From an uncultured Caldilinea sp. (lineage in GTDB: Bacteria; Chloroflexota; Anaerolineae; Caldilineales; Caldilineaceae), in contig NZ_CAKZMJ010000027.1 in NCBI RefSeq assembly GCF_937128415.1, positions 110,045-174,044 of the forward strand: a stretch of DNA of 64,000 nt, in the 5' to 3' direction. Position numbers and translations under genes: made by a program. Below are positions 1 through 20,730 of the stretch, in pieces (position 1 is the stretch's first letter; every line of letters starts with the position of its first letter). Under the pieces are notes generated by a model. It was given only the letters and a program-made list of their open reading frames with translations, made no database searches and was not told the origin of the DNA.

Positions 1-605
1 TCCACGTCCAACGCCTCGGCGTCGTTGCGCTGGGCCGCGCATTGAGGGCAGAGGACGCCGCCCTCGGCGAGCGCCAGGAAATTCACCGTCGGCTCCAGCT
101 CCTTGTCGCAGGCGAGGCACCGGAAAAATTGGGGCTGAAAACCGGTCAGGCTGAGCAGGTGCAAGGCGAACCAGGGGAGCAAATTCGCCGGCGCTGCGTT
201 GTAGGCCGCCGCTTCATCGAGGATGCGCAGCGCCTCCAGCGTCAAGTCCCAGATCGCATGGGCGTCTTCGCCCTCGCCGGTGAAAGCGTCGACCAGCTCG
301 CAGATGTAGCTGGCGGCGGCGATGGCCTCCAGGTGGCTGCGTAGATGGCGAAAGCTCTCCACGGTCTGCGCCTCGGTGATGATGTCCCACGTGCTGCCTT
401 GCGCCAGCGTCAGCGCAACATGGACGAAAGGCTCCAGGTGACCGGCTTTGCGACTGCTCGTCTTGCGCACGCCTTTGGCGATCAGCTCCAGCTTGCCTTC
501 GCCGGGCGTCAGCGCGGTCAAGACGCGATCGGCGTCATGGATGTCGCGACGACGTAAGATCAAAGCTCGCGTGGAGCGAATGCGTTCACGGGCCGGCATG
601 TGCAT
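1..605 (-). CDS. recO: DNA repair protein RecO (3' end outside window)
   Basis: The minus-strand frame is open from an ATG at 605 to the left edge, so the C-terminus is missing. The N-terminus (TRALILRRRDIHDADRVLTA, then GKLELIAKGVRKTSSRKAG) matches the OB-fold domain of RecO, which loads RecA with RecR in recombinational repair. Near the left edge are two CxxC pairs (CLAC and CPQC) about 21 residues apart, the zinc-binding module of many RecO proteins. A second in-frame ATG lies at 599. No clear ribosome binding site precedes either start. A short divergent space separates it from the Nudix gene. Confidence 0.9.
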   Translation of the reverse strand, partial: MHMPARERIRSTRALILRRRDIHDADRVLTALTPGEGKLELIAKGVRKTSSRKAGHLEPFVHVALTLAQGSTWDIITEAQTVESFRHLRSHLEAIAAASYICELVDAFTGEGEDAHAIWDLTLEALRILDEAAAYNAAPANLLPWFALHLLSLTGFQPQFFRCLACDKELEPTVNFLALAEGGVLCPQCAAQRNDAEALDV

Positions 606-708
606 CAGTGTACCATGTACGCTTGTGCATCGCCAGCGAGGTAGGGTACTATGAAGAAAAAGACGAGAGGGATGACAAGGCAACTGCACACCGGGCAAGG
701 ATCATTCG

Positions 709-1368
709 ATGGCGAACATTCTGGCGACGCTGGTGTACGTCAGGCGGCCGGGACAGACGCTGATGTTGCATCGCATCAAGCGCGCCGGCGACATGCATCA
801 AGGCAAATGGAATGGGCTGGGCGGCAAACTTGAGCCGGGAGAGTCGCCGGAAATGTGCGCGATCCGCGAGGTCTACGAAGAGAGCGGGCTGCGCATTCAC
901 AACCCAGAATTGCGCGGCATCCTCACCTTTCCCGACTTCCGCGCCGATGAGCATTGGTACGCCTTTGTTTTCGTGGCGCACACGTTTACCGGGACGTTGA
1001 TCGATTCCGCCGAGGGCGCGCTGCAATGGATCGACAACGATCGCCTGCTTGCGCTGCCGCTGTGGGAGGGTGACCGCATCTTTTTGCCCTGGCTCGACCA
1101 GGATCGTTTCTTTTCGGCGCGCTTTGTCTACAAGGAAGGACGGCTGTGCGCATACGACGCCGTCTTCTACCCGCTGCAACCAGGCGCAGCGACGGCGTCC
1201 GTCGCCTCGTCCGGCCCGCAACCTCAGAGGGCGGCGACGTCGCATTTGTACGAACCCTCGGAGGATGACGACGAACGCTGCTGGGTGTGCGGAAGTCCGG
1301 TCGTCAAGCGCCATTGCAAAATCACCTGCACCGTTTGCGGCTTCCGACGCGACTGCAGCGATCCGTGA
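709..1368 (+). CDS. Nudix hydrolase with C-terminal zinc ribbon
   Basis: A 219-residue protein. Residues 39-61 carry a complete Nudix box (G39, E45, R53-E54, E57-E58, G60), so it should hydrolyse a nucleoside diphosphate linked to another group; the N-terminal fold resembles MutT-like 8-oxo-dGTP diphosphatases. Residues about 155-185 form a low-complexity linker. The tail (191-216) has CWVC, HC, CTVC and a final C, a small zinc ribbon that MutT proteins normally lack. It lies divergent from recO and 101 bp upstream of hisD. Substrate is not deducible from sequence; a house-cleaning role is inference from the Nudix family. Confidence 0.88.
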   Translation: MANILATLVYVRRPGQTLMLHRIKRAGDMHQGKWNGLGGKLEPGESPEMCAIREVYEESGLRIHNPELRGILTFPDFRADEHWYAFVFVAHTFTGTLIDSAEGALQWIDNDRLLALPLWEGDRIFLPWLDQDRFFSARFVYKEGRLCAYDAVFYPLQPGAATASVASSGPQPQRAATSHLYEPSEDDDERCWVCGSPVVKRHCKITCTVCGFRRDCSDP

Positions 1369-1390
1369 AAGATGGTGCGGAATGGATAGT

Positions 1391-1444
1391 GCGTGTTGCG
1401 TGGTGCGTGTTTCGTTTGACTCCAACGCGCAATGCGCAACACGC
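1391..1444 (+). repeat. Inverted repeat between Nudix gene and hisD
   Basis: GCGTGTTGCG (1391-1400) and its exact complement CGCAACACGC (1435-1444) flank a 34-base loop; one more outer pair can form. It lies in the 101-bp gap before hisD and is made of GCGTGTTGCGT-like repeats. It could be a dispersed repeat or an mRNA hairpin; there is no T-run, so it is not a classic terminator. Confidence 0.45.
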
Positions 1445-1469
1445 AGCGCGCAACAGAAAGGTTTCGGCG

Positions 1470-2798
<1,329 letters not shown>

Positions 2799-2908
2799 TC
2801 ACGATTTTCGATTGGTCGTTCATCTTGCAGGAAATTCTGAGGCTTTTTGAACGAGTTGTACGCCCATAACGGAAACCTTTCTGGAATCGATTCACTACGA
2901 CGAAAACT

Positions 2909-4075
<1,167 letters not shown>

Positions 4076-4121
4076 TGTCTTCTAATCACCACAGTTCTGC
4101 AAAAGAAAGGCCAGGGAAAAC

Positions 4122-4655
4122 ATGGCGCTGCCGGTTCAGTTACAAGAAGGCGAAGTCGTCGCCCGCATTATCAAACGCCATCCTTTCGCCTTAATCGGGC
4201 GTCTTGTCTTGATTGCGCTGCTGTTGATCCTTGGCATCTTGATTTGGTGGTGGCTGCGCAGTTTTGGCGGCGGCTTACAGCTCGTGGCGGATATTCTAAT
4301 CGTCATCGTTGCGCTGGTTGCGCTTGGCTATGCGGCGCTGCACTGGTATCGCTATGAGAACGACCTGTGGATCGTCACCAATCAGCGTCTCATCGACTCC
4401 ACCAAAATGACGCCCTTTGACCACGACGTCAAAATCGCCAGCCTCCTTAACATCCAGGACATCAACATCCAGCGTCGCGGCGTCTTTCAGACGATCTTCG
4501 AATATGGCGACGTGATTTGCCAGACGGCCTCCGCCACCGGCGCCACATTCCAATTTCTGGGAGTGGCGAAGCCTGCTGAGGTGTTGGATCTGATCGAAGA
4601 TCAACGGGCGCTGGCGCAACAACGCTTCAACCGCGCTTCAACGACAAAGGAGTAA
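4122..4655 (+). CDS. Membrane protein with bacterial PH domain
   Basis: A 177-residue protein. Two transmembrane helices (about residues 22-47 and 52-75) are followed by a cytoplasmic bacterial PH-like domain ([15 protein letters not shown], then [20 protein letters not shown]), as in the YdbS/DUF304 group. The pattern 'TNQRLI' followed by a DI-rich strand is typical. Function in the family is poorly known; a membrane-stress or secretion role is only analogy. It sits between hisC and hisB, 5 bp before the hisB start, so it is probably co-transcribed with the histidine genes although it has no obvious part in the pathway. Confidence 0.8.
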   Translation: MALPVQLQEGEVVARIIKRHPFALIGRLVLIALLLILGILIWWWLRSFGGGLQLVADILIVIVALVALGYAALHWYRYENDLWIVTNQRLIDSTKMTPFDHDVKIASLLNIQDINIQRRGVFQTIFEYGDVICQTASATGATFQFLGVAKPAEVLDLIEDQRALAQQRFNRASTTKE

Positions 4656-4660
4656 TCTCT

Positions 4661-5257
4661 TTGACAATGCGTGACGCTTTGATTCAACGCAAAACCGGCG
4701 AGACGGAGATCGAAGTTCATCTGCTTGTGGATGGCGTCGGCAAGGCGGACATTGACACCGGCGTCGGCTTTCTCGACCACATGTTGACCCTCTTCGCCGG
4801 CCACGGCCTCTTTGACCTGAAGGTGCGCGCCCGCGGGGATCTGCACGTTGACGAGCACCACACGGCCGAAGACGTCTTCATCTGTCTGGGCAGGGCGCTG
4901 GACCAGGCGCTGGGCGAACGTCGCGGCCTGGTGCGCACGGCCCACGCCTACACGCCGATGGACGAGTCGCTGGCGTTGGTCGCCGTCGACCTGGGCGGTC
5001 GGCCTTACTGCGTATTCGAGTGCGACTTCGCCACGCCGGCGGTTGGAAGGCTGGGCACGGACCTGATCTTTCACCTGTTCGAGTCGCTCGCCATCCATGG
5101 ACGCTTAAATCTCCATGCCCGCGTGCTGTACGGTCGCAACGATCATCACAAGATTGAAGCGCTCTTCAAGGCGCTGGCGCGGGCTTTAGATGCGGCCACC
5201 CAGATCGACCCGCGTCGGCAGGGCGTGCCCAGCACCAAAGGGACCTTAACCGTTTGA
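4661..5257 (+). CDS. hisB: Imidazoleglycerol-phosphate dehydratase
   Basis: Mn-dependent dehydration of imidazoleglycerol phosphate to imidazole-acetol phosphate, the step just before HisC. Family signatures are intact: [25 protein letters not shown] and its pseudo-repeat [13 protein letters not shown], which supply the metal-binding histidines. It is a monofunctional 198-residue form without the phosphatase domain of the enterobacterial protein. AAAGGAG (4646-4652) lies 8 bases before TTG 4661 and 14 before ATG 4667, so the TTG start is favoured. Confidence 0.96.
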   Translation: MTMRDALIQRKTGETEIEVHLLVDGVGKADIDTGVGFLDHMLTLFAGHGLFDLKVRARGDLHVDEHHTAEDVFICLGRALDQALGERRGLVRTAHAYTPMDESLALVAVDLGGRPYCVFECDFATPAVGRLGTDLIFHLFESLAIHGRLNLHARVLYGRNDHHKIEALFKALARALDAATQIDPRRQGVPSTKGTLTV

Positions 5258-5316
5258 TTGGAAGCTCACAATCAGGAGCGTCTCCAAAACCCAAATCATC
5301 GCCGGGAAGCAGCCAC

Positions 5317-6219
<903 letters not shown>

Positions 6220-6306
6220 AGCATCGACAGAGATAGAGCGGATGTCTATGCGCCAGGCGGCAAGGGAATCAGGGATAAACATTTTTCACGAAAGGATGGC
6301 ATCACC

Positions 6307-6756
6307 ATGACCGAGGAACAGAATCGTTCGCTCCTTCCCGAACAATTGAACGAAATGCTTCTCAACGTACGCAACGAAGCCATCGTCCAGGCGGCCAACC
6401 TGATCATGATGGGGCAAAAGGCGCTGCATCTCGGCATCGGCGCCATCGCGTTGACCAAAGATGAAATCTCGGAGCTGCTGACGCGCATGATCGAGCGCGG
6501 CGAGATCGCGGAGGCGGACATTCAGAAGACCGTAAACGAGCTGGTGGAGCGCATTCGCGCGCGCGGGCAGGCCACCGACGCCGAGCTACAAGAGTTCGCC
6601 CAGAAGGCGACGGTCGTGTTGCGGGAAAATCTGCGCACCATTCTGGAGCAGATCAAGTTGCCGGGTGGGGCGAACCTCGAAGACTTGGTCAAACAGATGG
6701 GAGAGGAGCAACACCGCGAGCCTCCGCAACCGCCGACCGATCAACCAAAGGCGTAA
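6307..6756 (+). CDS. Phasin-like coiled-coil protein
   Basis: A 149-residue, mostly helical, charged protein. The sequence (GQKALHLGIGAIALTKDEI, then LLTRMIERGEIAEADIQKTV) resembles the phasin/PhaF-type polyhydroxyalkanoate granule-associated family, which coats storage granules or acts as a general amphipathic chaperone. Residues about 85-130 form a heptad-rich helix, and the tail is Pro/Gln-rich. No PHA synthase is visible in the window, so the granule role is inference only. It starts 87 bp after murQ, behind the duplicated 11-mer AGAGATAGAGC. Confidence 0.65.
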   Translation: MTEEQNRSLLPEQLNEMLLNVRNEAIVQAANLIMMGQKALHLGIGAIALTKDEISELLTRMIERGEIAEADIQKTVNELVERIRARGQATDAELQEFAQKATVVLRENLRTILEQIKLPGGANLEDLVKQMGEEQHREPPQPPTDQPKA

Positions 6757-6779
6757 TCGGTTCGGCCATTGAAGCTTTC

Positions 6780-6798
6780 TGGAAGCTCGAAGCTTCCA
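6780..6798. terminator. Short hairpin after the phasin-like gene
   Basis: TGGAAGCT, three loop bases, AGCTTCCA: a perfect 8-bp stem 24 bases after the stop codon. It is followed by A-rich rather than T-rich sequence on the + strand, so termination is possible but not demonstrated. Confidence 0.35.
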
Positions 6799-6951
6799 AA
6801 AAGCTGAGGGCGAACCATCCATGGAACGCAGAAAGCGGAAAGCCGGTGCGCTCGGGAGAGGCGTCTTGCACGGATGCCTCTCCCTGGATTGTCCGCTCTG
6901 GCCGATCGATGTATTTATTCTTTGAAGCGAAGCCTGCTCCCCTCTCAAAAT

Positions 6952-6979
6952 TTGCAGCCATCTCTGAACATGTTATAAA
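6952..6979 (+). promoter_or_regulatory. Promoter of the GT4 gene
   Basis: TTGCAG (6952-6957), 16-base spacer, TATAAA (6974-6979), with TG one base before the -10 (extended -10). Transcription would begin near 6986, about 78 bases before the start codon. Confidence 0.6.
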
Positions 6980-7063
6980 TGAACAGTAAGGAATGATGCT
7001 GGGATAGGGTTGGCGCCTGGCGACTCAATTCGTTGCGAGGTTGCACTTGAGGAGGCACCCTCC

Positions 7064-8305
<1,242 letters not shown>

Positions 8306-8363
8306 CAAAACGCGATCCGCTTCGTTTCTCAGGCAACCTGCGTCCAGACAACGATTCCCTTCT

Positions 8364-8771
8364 ATGCCTGTCTACCAATCCGCCGAGCAATTTTACGCTG
8401 TCATGAGAGAAGTCTTCGACGAGGTGGCGCAGCATCCTGAATATGTCGACGCCTTTATGCACAGCAACCTCGTTGTGCGAATGAACGTCGCCGATCCGGA
8501 CGCCGAGATTTTGTTGGATGGCCGTCAGCCGCCGTTAGAGGCCTTCTTTGGGCCTCGTCCAGGGCGCGCCAATCTCGAAATCACGCTGAGCGCAGACCTG
8601 CTCCATGCCCTTTGGATGGGAACGGAGAGCACTCGCCAGGCGTTTTTTGATGGCCGCATTCAAACGCGCGGCAATCTACTCAAAGCCATGCCGCTGATCG
8701 AAGTGTTCCTCGCCGCAGAGCGCGTCTACCCGGCGATCGCCGATCGGCACGGCTTGCCCGGTCGTCTTTAG
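8364..8771 (+). CDS. SCP2-like lipid-binding domain protein
   Basis: A 135-residue protein that appears to be a single SCP2 (sterol carrier protein 2) domain: [16 protein letters not shown], then [32 protein letters not shown], a characteristic strand-helix-GN motif. Such domains bind fatty acyl chains or other hydrophobic ligands. It lies 58 bp after the glycosyltransferase and may be co-transcribed with it; a lipid-handling partnership is inference only. Confidence 0.72.
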   Translation: MPVYQSAEQFYAVMREVFDEVAQHPEYVDAFMHSNLVVRMNVADPDAEILLDGRQPPLEAFFGPRPGRANLEITLSADLLHALWMGTESTRQAFFDGRIQTRGNLLKAMPLIEVFLAAERVYPAIADRHGLPGRL

Positions 8772-8884
8772 CAAGCTTCCAGCCGTCCATCGAGTGACAG
8801 AGGAGGGCCGCAGCGACTTGAACCATGCGTCAAAGCGTTCAGCGCCACCTCACGTCGAAGCATATCCGCCCCCTACGAACCGCT

Positions 8885-8913
8885 TTGACACCTGCTCATA
8901 CAGCCAGTATAAT
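8885..8913 (+). promoter_or_regulatory. Consensus sigma-70 promoter for dnaG-rpoD
   Basis: TTGACA (8885-8890), exactly 17 bases, TATAAT (8908-8913): a perfect match to both hexamers and to the optimal spacing. Expected transcription start is near 8920, 70 bases before the dnaG ATG. It suggests strong constitutive expression of primase and the main sigma factor. Confidence 0.85.
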
Positions 8914-8989
8914 CGCTGTGTTCGGCTTGAATTTTGATGCCAGGAAGACGCCCCAGTAAGACGCCGTGGCGGTGGGAGAGGGAAATGGT

Positions 8990-10993
<2,004 letters not shown>

Positions 10994-11014
10994 CATAAGG
11001 ACAGAACACCATCG

Positions 11015-12340
<1,326 letters not shown>

Positions 12341-12373
12341 GCCACTGAAAGATCACAGATTTGTAGAATGAAG

Positions 12374-12403
12374 GCATCGGCGCAGCGGTGCTGCGGCCGA
12401 TGC
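12374..12403 (+). terminator. Hairpin after rpoD
   Basis: GCATCGGC-GCAGC, loop GGT, GCTGC, one bulged G, GCCGATGC: a 13-bp stem with one bulge, 33 bases after the rpoD stop. There is no clear T-run, so it may terminate with help or only protect the 3' end. Confidence 0.5.
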
Positions 12404-12945
12404 GCTTCATCGCTTTGCGTCAAAATTCGCTGGTGATTCTGACGCCCTCCAGGCGCGGTTCGCAACTGCGCTTCGTTGCTTTTCCCACGGCTCCAGGGTT
12501 CACCAAGGGCCTGCGGCTGCGAGCCGCAGCGACGATGAATCCAAAGCACCTGCGGACGCTCCCTCCTCCCCCTCTCCCGGCTTGGGAGAGGGGGGCCAGG
12601 AGGTAAGGGCTTTCTCTCCCTCTCCCAGCATTGGGAGAGGGGGCCAGGGGGTGAGGGCTTTCTCCCCCTCTCCCAGCTTGGGAGAGGGGGCCAGGGGGTG
12701 AGGGCTTTCTCTCCCTCTCCCAGCATTGGGAGAGGGGGCCAGGGGGTGAGGGCTTTCCCCACGGCTTTTGGGCCTGCCAAGGGCCTGCGGCTGCGAGCCG
12801 CAGCTACGATGAATCCAAAGCACCTGCGGACGCTCCCTCCTCCCCCTCTCCCAGCATTGGGAGAGGGGGCAGGGGGTGAGGGCTTTCTCCCCCTCTCCCA
12901 GCATTGGGAGAGGGGGCAGGGGGTGAGGGCTTTCCCTATCGATCG
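12404..12945. repeat. Cluster of REP-like palindromic repeats
   Basis: About 540 bp without a gene. Six palindromes of the form CCCTCTCCC-loop-GGGAGAGGG lie at about 12568-12594, 12618-12641, 12664-12690, 12713-12736, 12842-12869 and 12889-12916; within each run they have a 48-bp period and share the arm GGCCAGGGGGTGAGGGCTTT. Two longer copies (12503-12578 and 12777-12852, 75 of 76 bases identical) each contain a second palindrome, CTGCGGCT-GCG-AGCCGCAG, followed by ATGAATCCAAAGCACCTGCG. Inverted or partial copies occur at 22.3 and 63.55 kb. Open frames across the block on both strands are by-products of the repeat. Confidence 0.9.
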
Positions 12946-12965
12946 CCTGAGTTCAACGCAACTCC

Positions 12966-12994
12966 TTGACAAACGCCTATCCATGTGTTATGCT
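12966..12994 (+). promoter_or_regulatory. Promoter of the SorC-type regulator gene
   Basis: TTGACA (12966-12971), 17 bases, TATGCT (12989-12994). Transcription would start near 13001. The in-frame ATG at 12983 lies inside this promoter, so translation must begin later; GTG 13046 is the best candidate. Confidence 0.75.
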
Positions 12995-12995
12995 C

Positions 12996-13028
12996 TGTGC
13001 AATCGCACTCGAAATGAACATTTGCACA
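12996..13028. promoter_or_regulatory. Candidate operator at the SorC promoter
   Basis: TGTGCAA (12996-13002) and its complement TTGCACA (13022-13028) are separated by 19 bases and straddle the predicted transcription start. The position fits autoregulation by the adjacent SorC-family repressor, whose members act as oligomers on spaced inverted sites. This is inference from position and symmetry. Confidence 0.45.
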
Positions 13029-13045
13029 TTTATTGTGAGACGCCT

Positions 13046-15080
<2,035 letters not shown>

Positions 15081-15171
15081 AAGAAGGGGATGGCCCTTGT
15101 CGATCCGGTCTATAGTTTTCGACCTTAAAATCTAAACAAACCTAAAACCAGTTTAAGGAGCGTAAAATCTC

Positions 15172-15972
<801 letters not shown>

Positions 15973-15981
15973 GGTGCACCC

Positions 15982-17127
<1,146 letters not shown>

Positions 17128-17230
17128 ACGCCGGCCCTGGGTCGGCGGTGCGCAACGTTGAGACGCATGTAGTTTTACAGCAACGGGGGGCAACGTACAG
17201 TCTCTGGATTCTCACCCGTTGTGAAAAAGG

Positions 17231-17271
<41 letters not shown>

Positions 17272-17324
17272 TCCTTCCTACGTCATCGGCATCGATTCGG
17301 GTTCAGAAACGGTCGAGCTCCGAA

Positions 17325-17344
17325 AGGAGGTGAGCCTGATGTAA
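17325..17344 (+). other. Strong ribosome binding site followed by ATG-TAA
   Basis: AGGAGGTGA at 17327-17333 and flanks is a near-perfect match to the 16S anti-Shine-Dalgarno sequence, and an ATG follows at 17339, but the next codon is TAA (17342-17344). It lies in the 292-bp gap before the binding-protein gene, which otherwise holds no recognisable feature except that gene's own AAGGAG at about 17409. It could be a start-stop regulatory element or a remnant. Confidence 0.3.
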
Positions 17345-17419
17345 ATCACACCCAAAGCTTCCCAGAACATCAACCGTTCCATCGATGCTTCAGACCTTTT
17401 CAGTATAAGGAGAAAGAAC

Positions 17420-18742
<1,323 letters not shown>

Positions 18743-18753
18743 GAAGTTCTGAA

Positions 18754-18799
18754 TTTTCCGGTCTCCAGTCTTCCGAATCAACGACTGGAGACCGGAAAA
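18754..18799 (+). terminator. 17-bp stem-loop between binding protein and permease genes
   Basis: TTTTCCGGTCTCCAGTC (18754-18770) pairs perfectly with GACTGGAGACCGGAAAA (18783-18799) around a 12-base loop, 11 bases after the binding-protein stop. In many sugar ABC operons such a structure stops part of the transcription or protects the upstream mRNA, giving excess binding protein. The A/T outer pairs give it terminator potential in both directions. Confidence 0.7.
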
Positions 18800-18825
18800 C
18801 AGGGATCGTTCAGAAAGGCGTCTCC

Positions 18826-19869
18826 ATGACCACTGCCTCCACCGATTCCACTCCCGCCGTGCGCACGACGCCGGTCGAGACGCGGCGTTGGCGCCTGTCG
18901 GAAACGATGCAGACTGTGCTGTTGTTGCTGCCCTCGATCGTGGCGCTGGCGGTCTTCGTCTATGTCTTCATCAGCTTCACGTTCTGGGTTTCCCTCTCCA
19001 ACTGGCGCACCCTGAAGGTGGACCTCTCGCTGCGCGAGCCGCTCTTCGCCACCTACGGAGAGCTGTTTGCCATGGCGCGCTGGCAGGCGGACCTGCGCAA
19101 TACGTTCGTCTTCACCGTGTTCTTTATTGCTTTCGCCGTGACGCTGGGTTTGACGCTGGCCGTGATGTTGGATCGTCACCTGGCCGGTCATCACATTTTT
19201 CGCAACATCTTTCTCTTCCCCTACGCCCTCTCCTTCGTGGTGACCGGCGTGGTGTGGCGGTGGATTTTTAACCCGGAGACCGGTTTGAATCTTCTGTTTG
19301 AGCTGTTGGGAGTGAACTATCTTCTCGCACAGATAGGTGCGGGGCCATTGAGGCCGGGCTGGATCACCGATCCAACCGTAGTGGCGCAGGTGAACGGCAT
19401 TCTCGCCACCGTGCTTCCCGGCGCCGAGAGCTGGCAGGTGCGATGGGGCATTCCCCTGGCGATGATTCCTGTGGCGATCGCAGCGACATGGCAGCTTTCG
19501 GGTTTTGTGATGGCGCTATACCTCGGCGGCATGGCGACGATCTCTGAAGAGGTGCGCGAGGCGGCCCGCATCGACGGCGCCAGCGAGTTTCAGATTTACC
19601 ATCGGGTGATCATCCCGATGCTGCGCCCGGTGACCATCAGCGTCGTCGTCATCCTGCTGCATGTATCGCTCAAAATCTTTGACCTGGTCTACACCATGGC
19701 CGGCGTCGGCCCTGGCTTCGCCACCGACGTGCCCGCCATTTTCGTGTTTGAGCAGATGTTCAAGGCCACGCGCTACAACCTCGGCTCCGCTGCGGCCATC
19801 ATCATGCTTGTGCTGGTGGCCCTTGTGATTGTTCCATATCTAGCCAGCACGTTGAAGGAGGAGTCATGA
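18826..19869 (+). CDS. Sugar ABC transporter permease (MalF type)
   Basis: A 347-residue integral membrane protein with at least six helices (first about residues 30-55). The binding-protein-dependent permease EAA loop is EVREAARIDGASEFQIYHRV, which docks to the ATPase. It pairs with the next permease. It begins after the stem-loop and overlaps the next gene by 4 bp (ATGA). A periplasmic insertion (about residues 150-195) is typical of MalF-like subunits. No ATPase gene lies in the window, so a shared MsiK-like ATPase elsewhere is likely (inference). Confidence 0.93.
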   Translation: MTTASTDSTPAVRTTPVETRRWRLSETMQTVLLLLPSIVALAVFVYVFISFTFWVSLSNWRTLKVDLSLREPLFATYGELFAMARWQADLRNTFVFTVFFIAFAVTLGLTLAVMLDRHLAGHHIFRNIFLFPYALSFVVTGVVWRWIFNPETGLNLLFELLGVNYLLAQIGAGPLRPGWITDPTVVAQVNGILATVLPGAESWQVRWGIPLAMIPVAIAATWQLSGFVMALYLGGMATISEEVREAARIDGASEFQIYHRVIIPMLRPVTISVVVILLHVSLKIFDLVYTMAGVGPGFATDVPAIFVFEQMFKATRYNLGSAAAIIMLVLVALVIVPYLASTLKEES

Positions 19870-20720
19870 CGACCGCTGCTTTGGCTCGAAAGCGGCGCAG
19901 GCCGCGCTGGGGTGCATACGCCGTCTGGTTCGTCCTCTTTTGCATGGCGATCGTTTTTCTGATGCCGGTGTACGTTATGATCGCCAACGGCTTGAAAGAT
20001 GCGCAGAGCGTCAGCTTGCAGCGCATGTGGCTGCCGCCCGCTCAGCTTTCCGGCGCCAATGGCTTTGTCGGCGCGTGGGAGCGTCTCAGCCCGAACTTGA
20101 TGAACAGCCTCAGCATGGTGATTCCGGCCACCGTCCTTTCGTCGCTGATCGGCGCCATCAACGGCTATCTCTTTGCAAAGTGGCGCTTCCGAGGCTCGGA
20201 CATCATCTTCACGTTGATGCTCTTTGGCTTTTTCATTCCCTATCAGAGCATCCTGTTGCCGTTGGTGCGCACGCTTCAAGTCATCGGCCTGTACGGCACG
20301 ATTCCGGGGCTGGTGCTGGTGCACGTCATCTACGGCATCCCGATCACAACGCTGATCTTTCGCAACTATTTCGCCAACGTGCCGACCGAGCTGCTGGACG
20401 CCGCCCGCGTCGATGGCGCCGGCGTGATCACGACCTTCATTCGCGTCATGCTGCCGTTGTCGATCCCGGCCTTTGTCGTCGTCGGCATTTTCCAGTTCAC
20501 CAATATCTGGAACGACTTCCTCTTCGGCGTCACCGTCGTCCCCAACCCGGCCAGGCAGCCGGTGACGATTGCGCTGAACAACCTGTCGGGCACCTTTTCT
20601 GTGGAATGGAATGTCGTGATGGCGGGCGCAGTCGTGGCGGCGCTGCCGACGGCTATCATTTACATTTTGCTGGGCCGCTTCTTCATCCGCGGCATCCTGG
20701 CCGGATCGGTGAAAGGATAA
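19866..20720 (+). CDS. Sugar ABC transporter permease (MalG type)
   Basis: A 284-residue partner permease with six predicted helices and the EAA loop ELLDAARVDGAGVITTFIRV. Its start codon overlaps the stop of the first permease (ATGA), implying translational coupling. The N-terminus is basic (RKRRRPRWG), then a helix and a conserved 'ANGLKDAQS' segment as in MalG/CUT1 permeases. It is the last transport gene; metabolic genes follow in 10 bp. Confidence 0.93.
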   Translation: MTTAALARKRRRPRWGAYAVWFVLFCMAIVFLMPVYVMIANGLKDAQSVSLQRMWLPPAQLSGANGFVGAWERLSPNLMNSLSMVIPATVLSSLIGAINGYLFAKWRFRGSDIIFTLMLFGFFIPYQSILLPLVRTLQVIGLYGTIPGLVLVHVIYGIPITTLIFRNYFANVPTELLDAARVDGAGVITTFIRVMLPLSIPAFVVVGIFQFTNIWNDFLFGVTVVPNPARQPVTIALNNLSGTFSVEWNVVMAGAVVAALPTAIIYILLGRFFIRGILAGSVKG

Positions 20721-20730
20721 AGCAGGCGCT

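Larger units (their letters stand above)
6757..7063. other. Intergenic region before the glycosyltransferase
   Basis: A 307-bp gap. It holds an 8-bp hairpin at 6780-6798 (TGGAAGCT/AGCTTCCA, 3-base loop), a second short inverted repeat (GAGAGGC ... GCCTCTC) near 6855-6885, and a promoter for the next gene at 6952-6979. No further coding sequence is seen. Confidence 0.6.

Noticed and set aside
12568..12916. Regularly spaced repeats considered as a CRISPR array
   Set aside because: The units are adjacent palindromes with no unique spacers, and no cas genes are present.
12698..13045. N-terminal extension of the SorC regulator through the repeats
   Set aside because: It would translate the palindromic repeats and cross the gene's own promoter.
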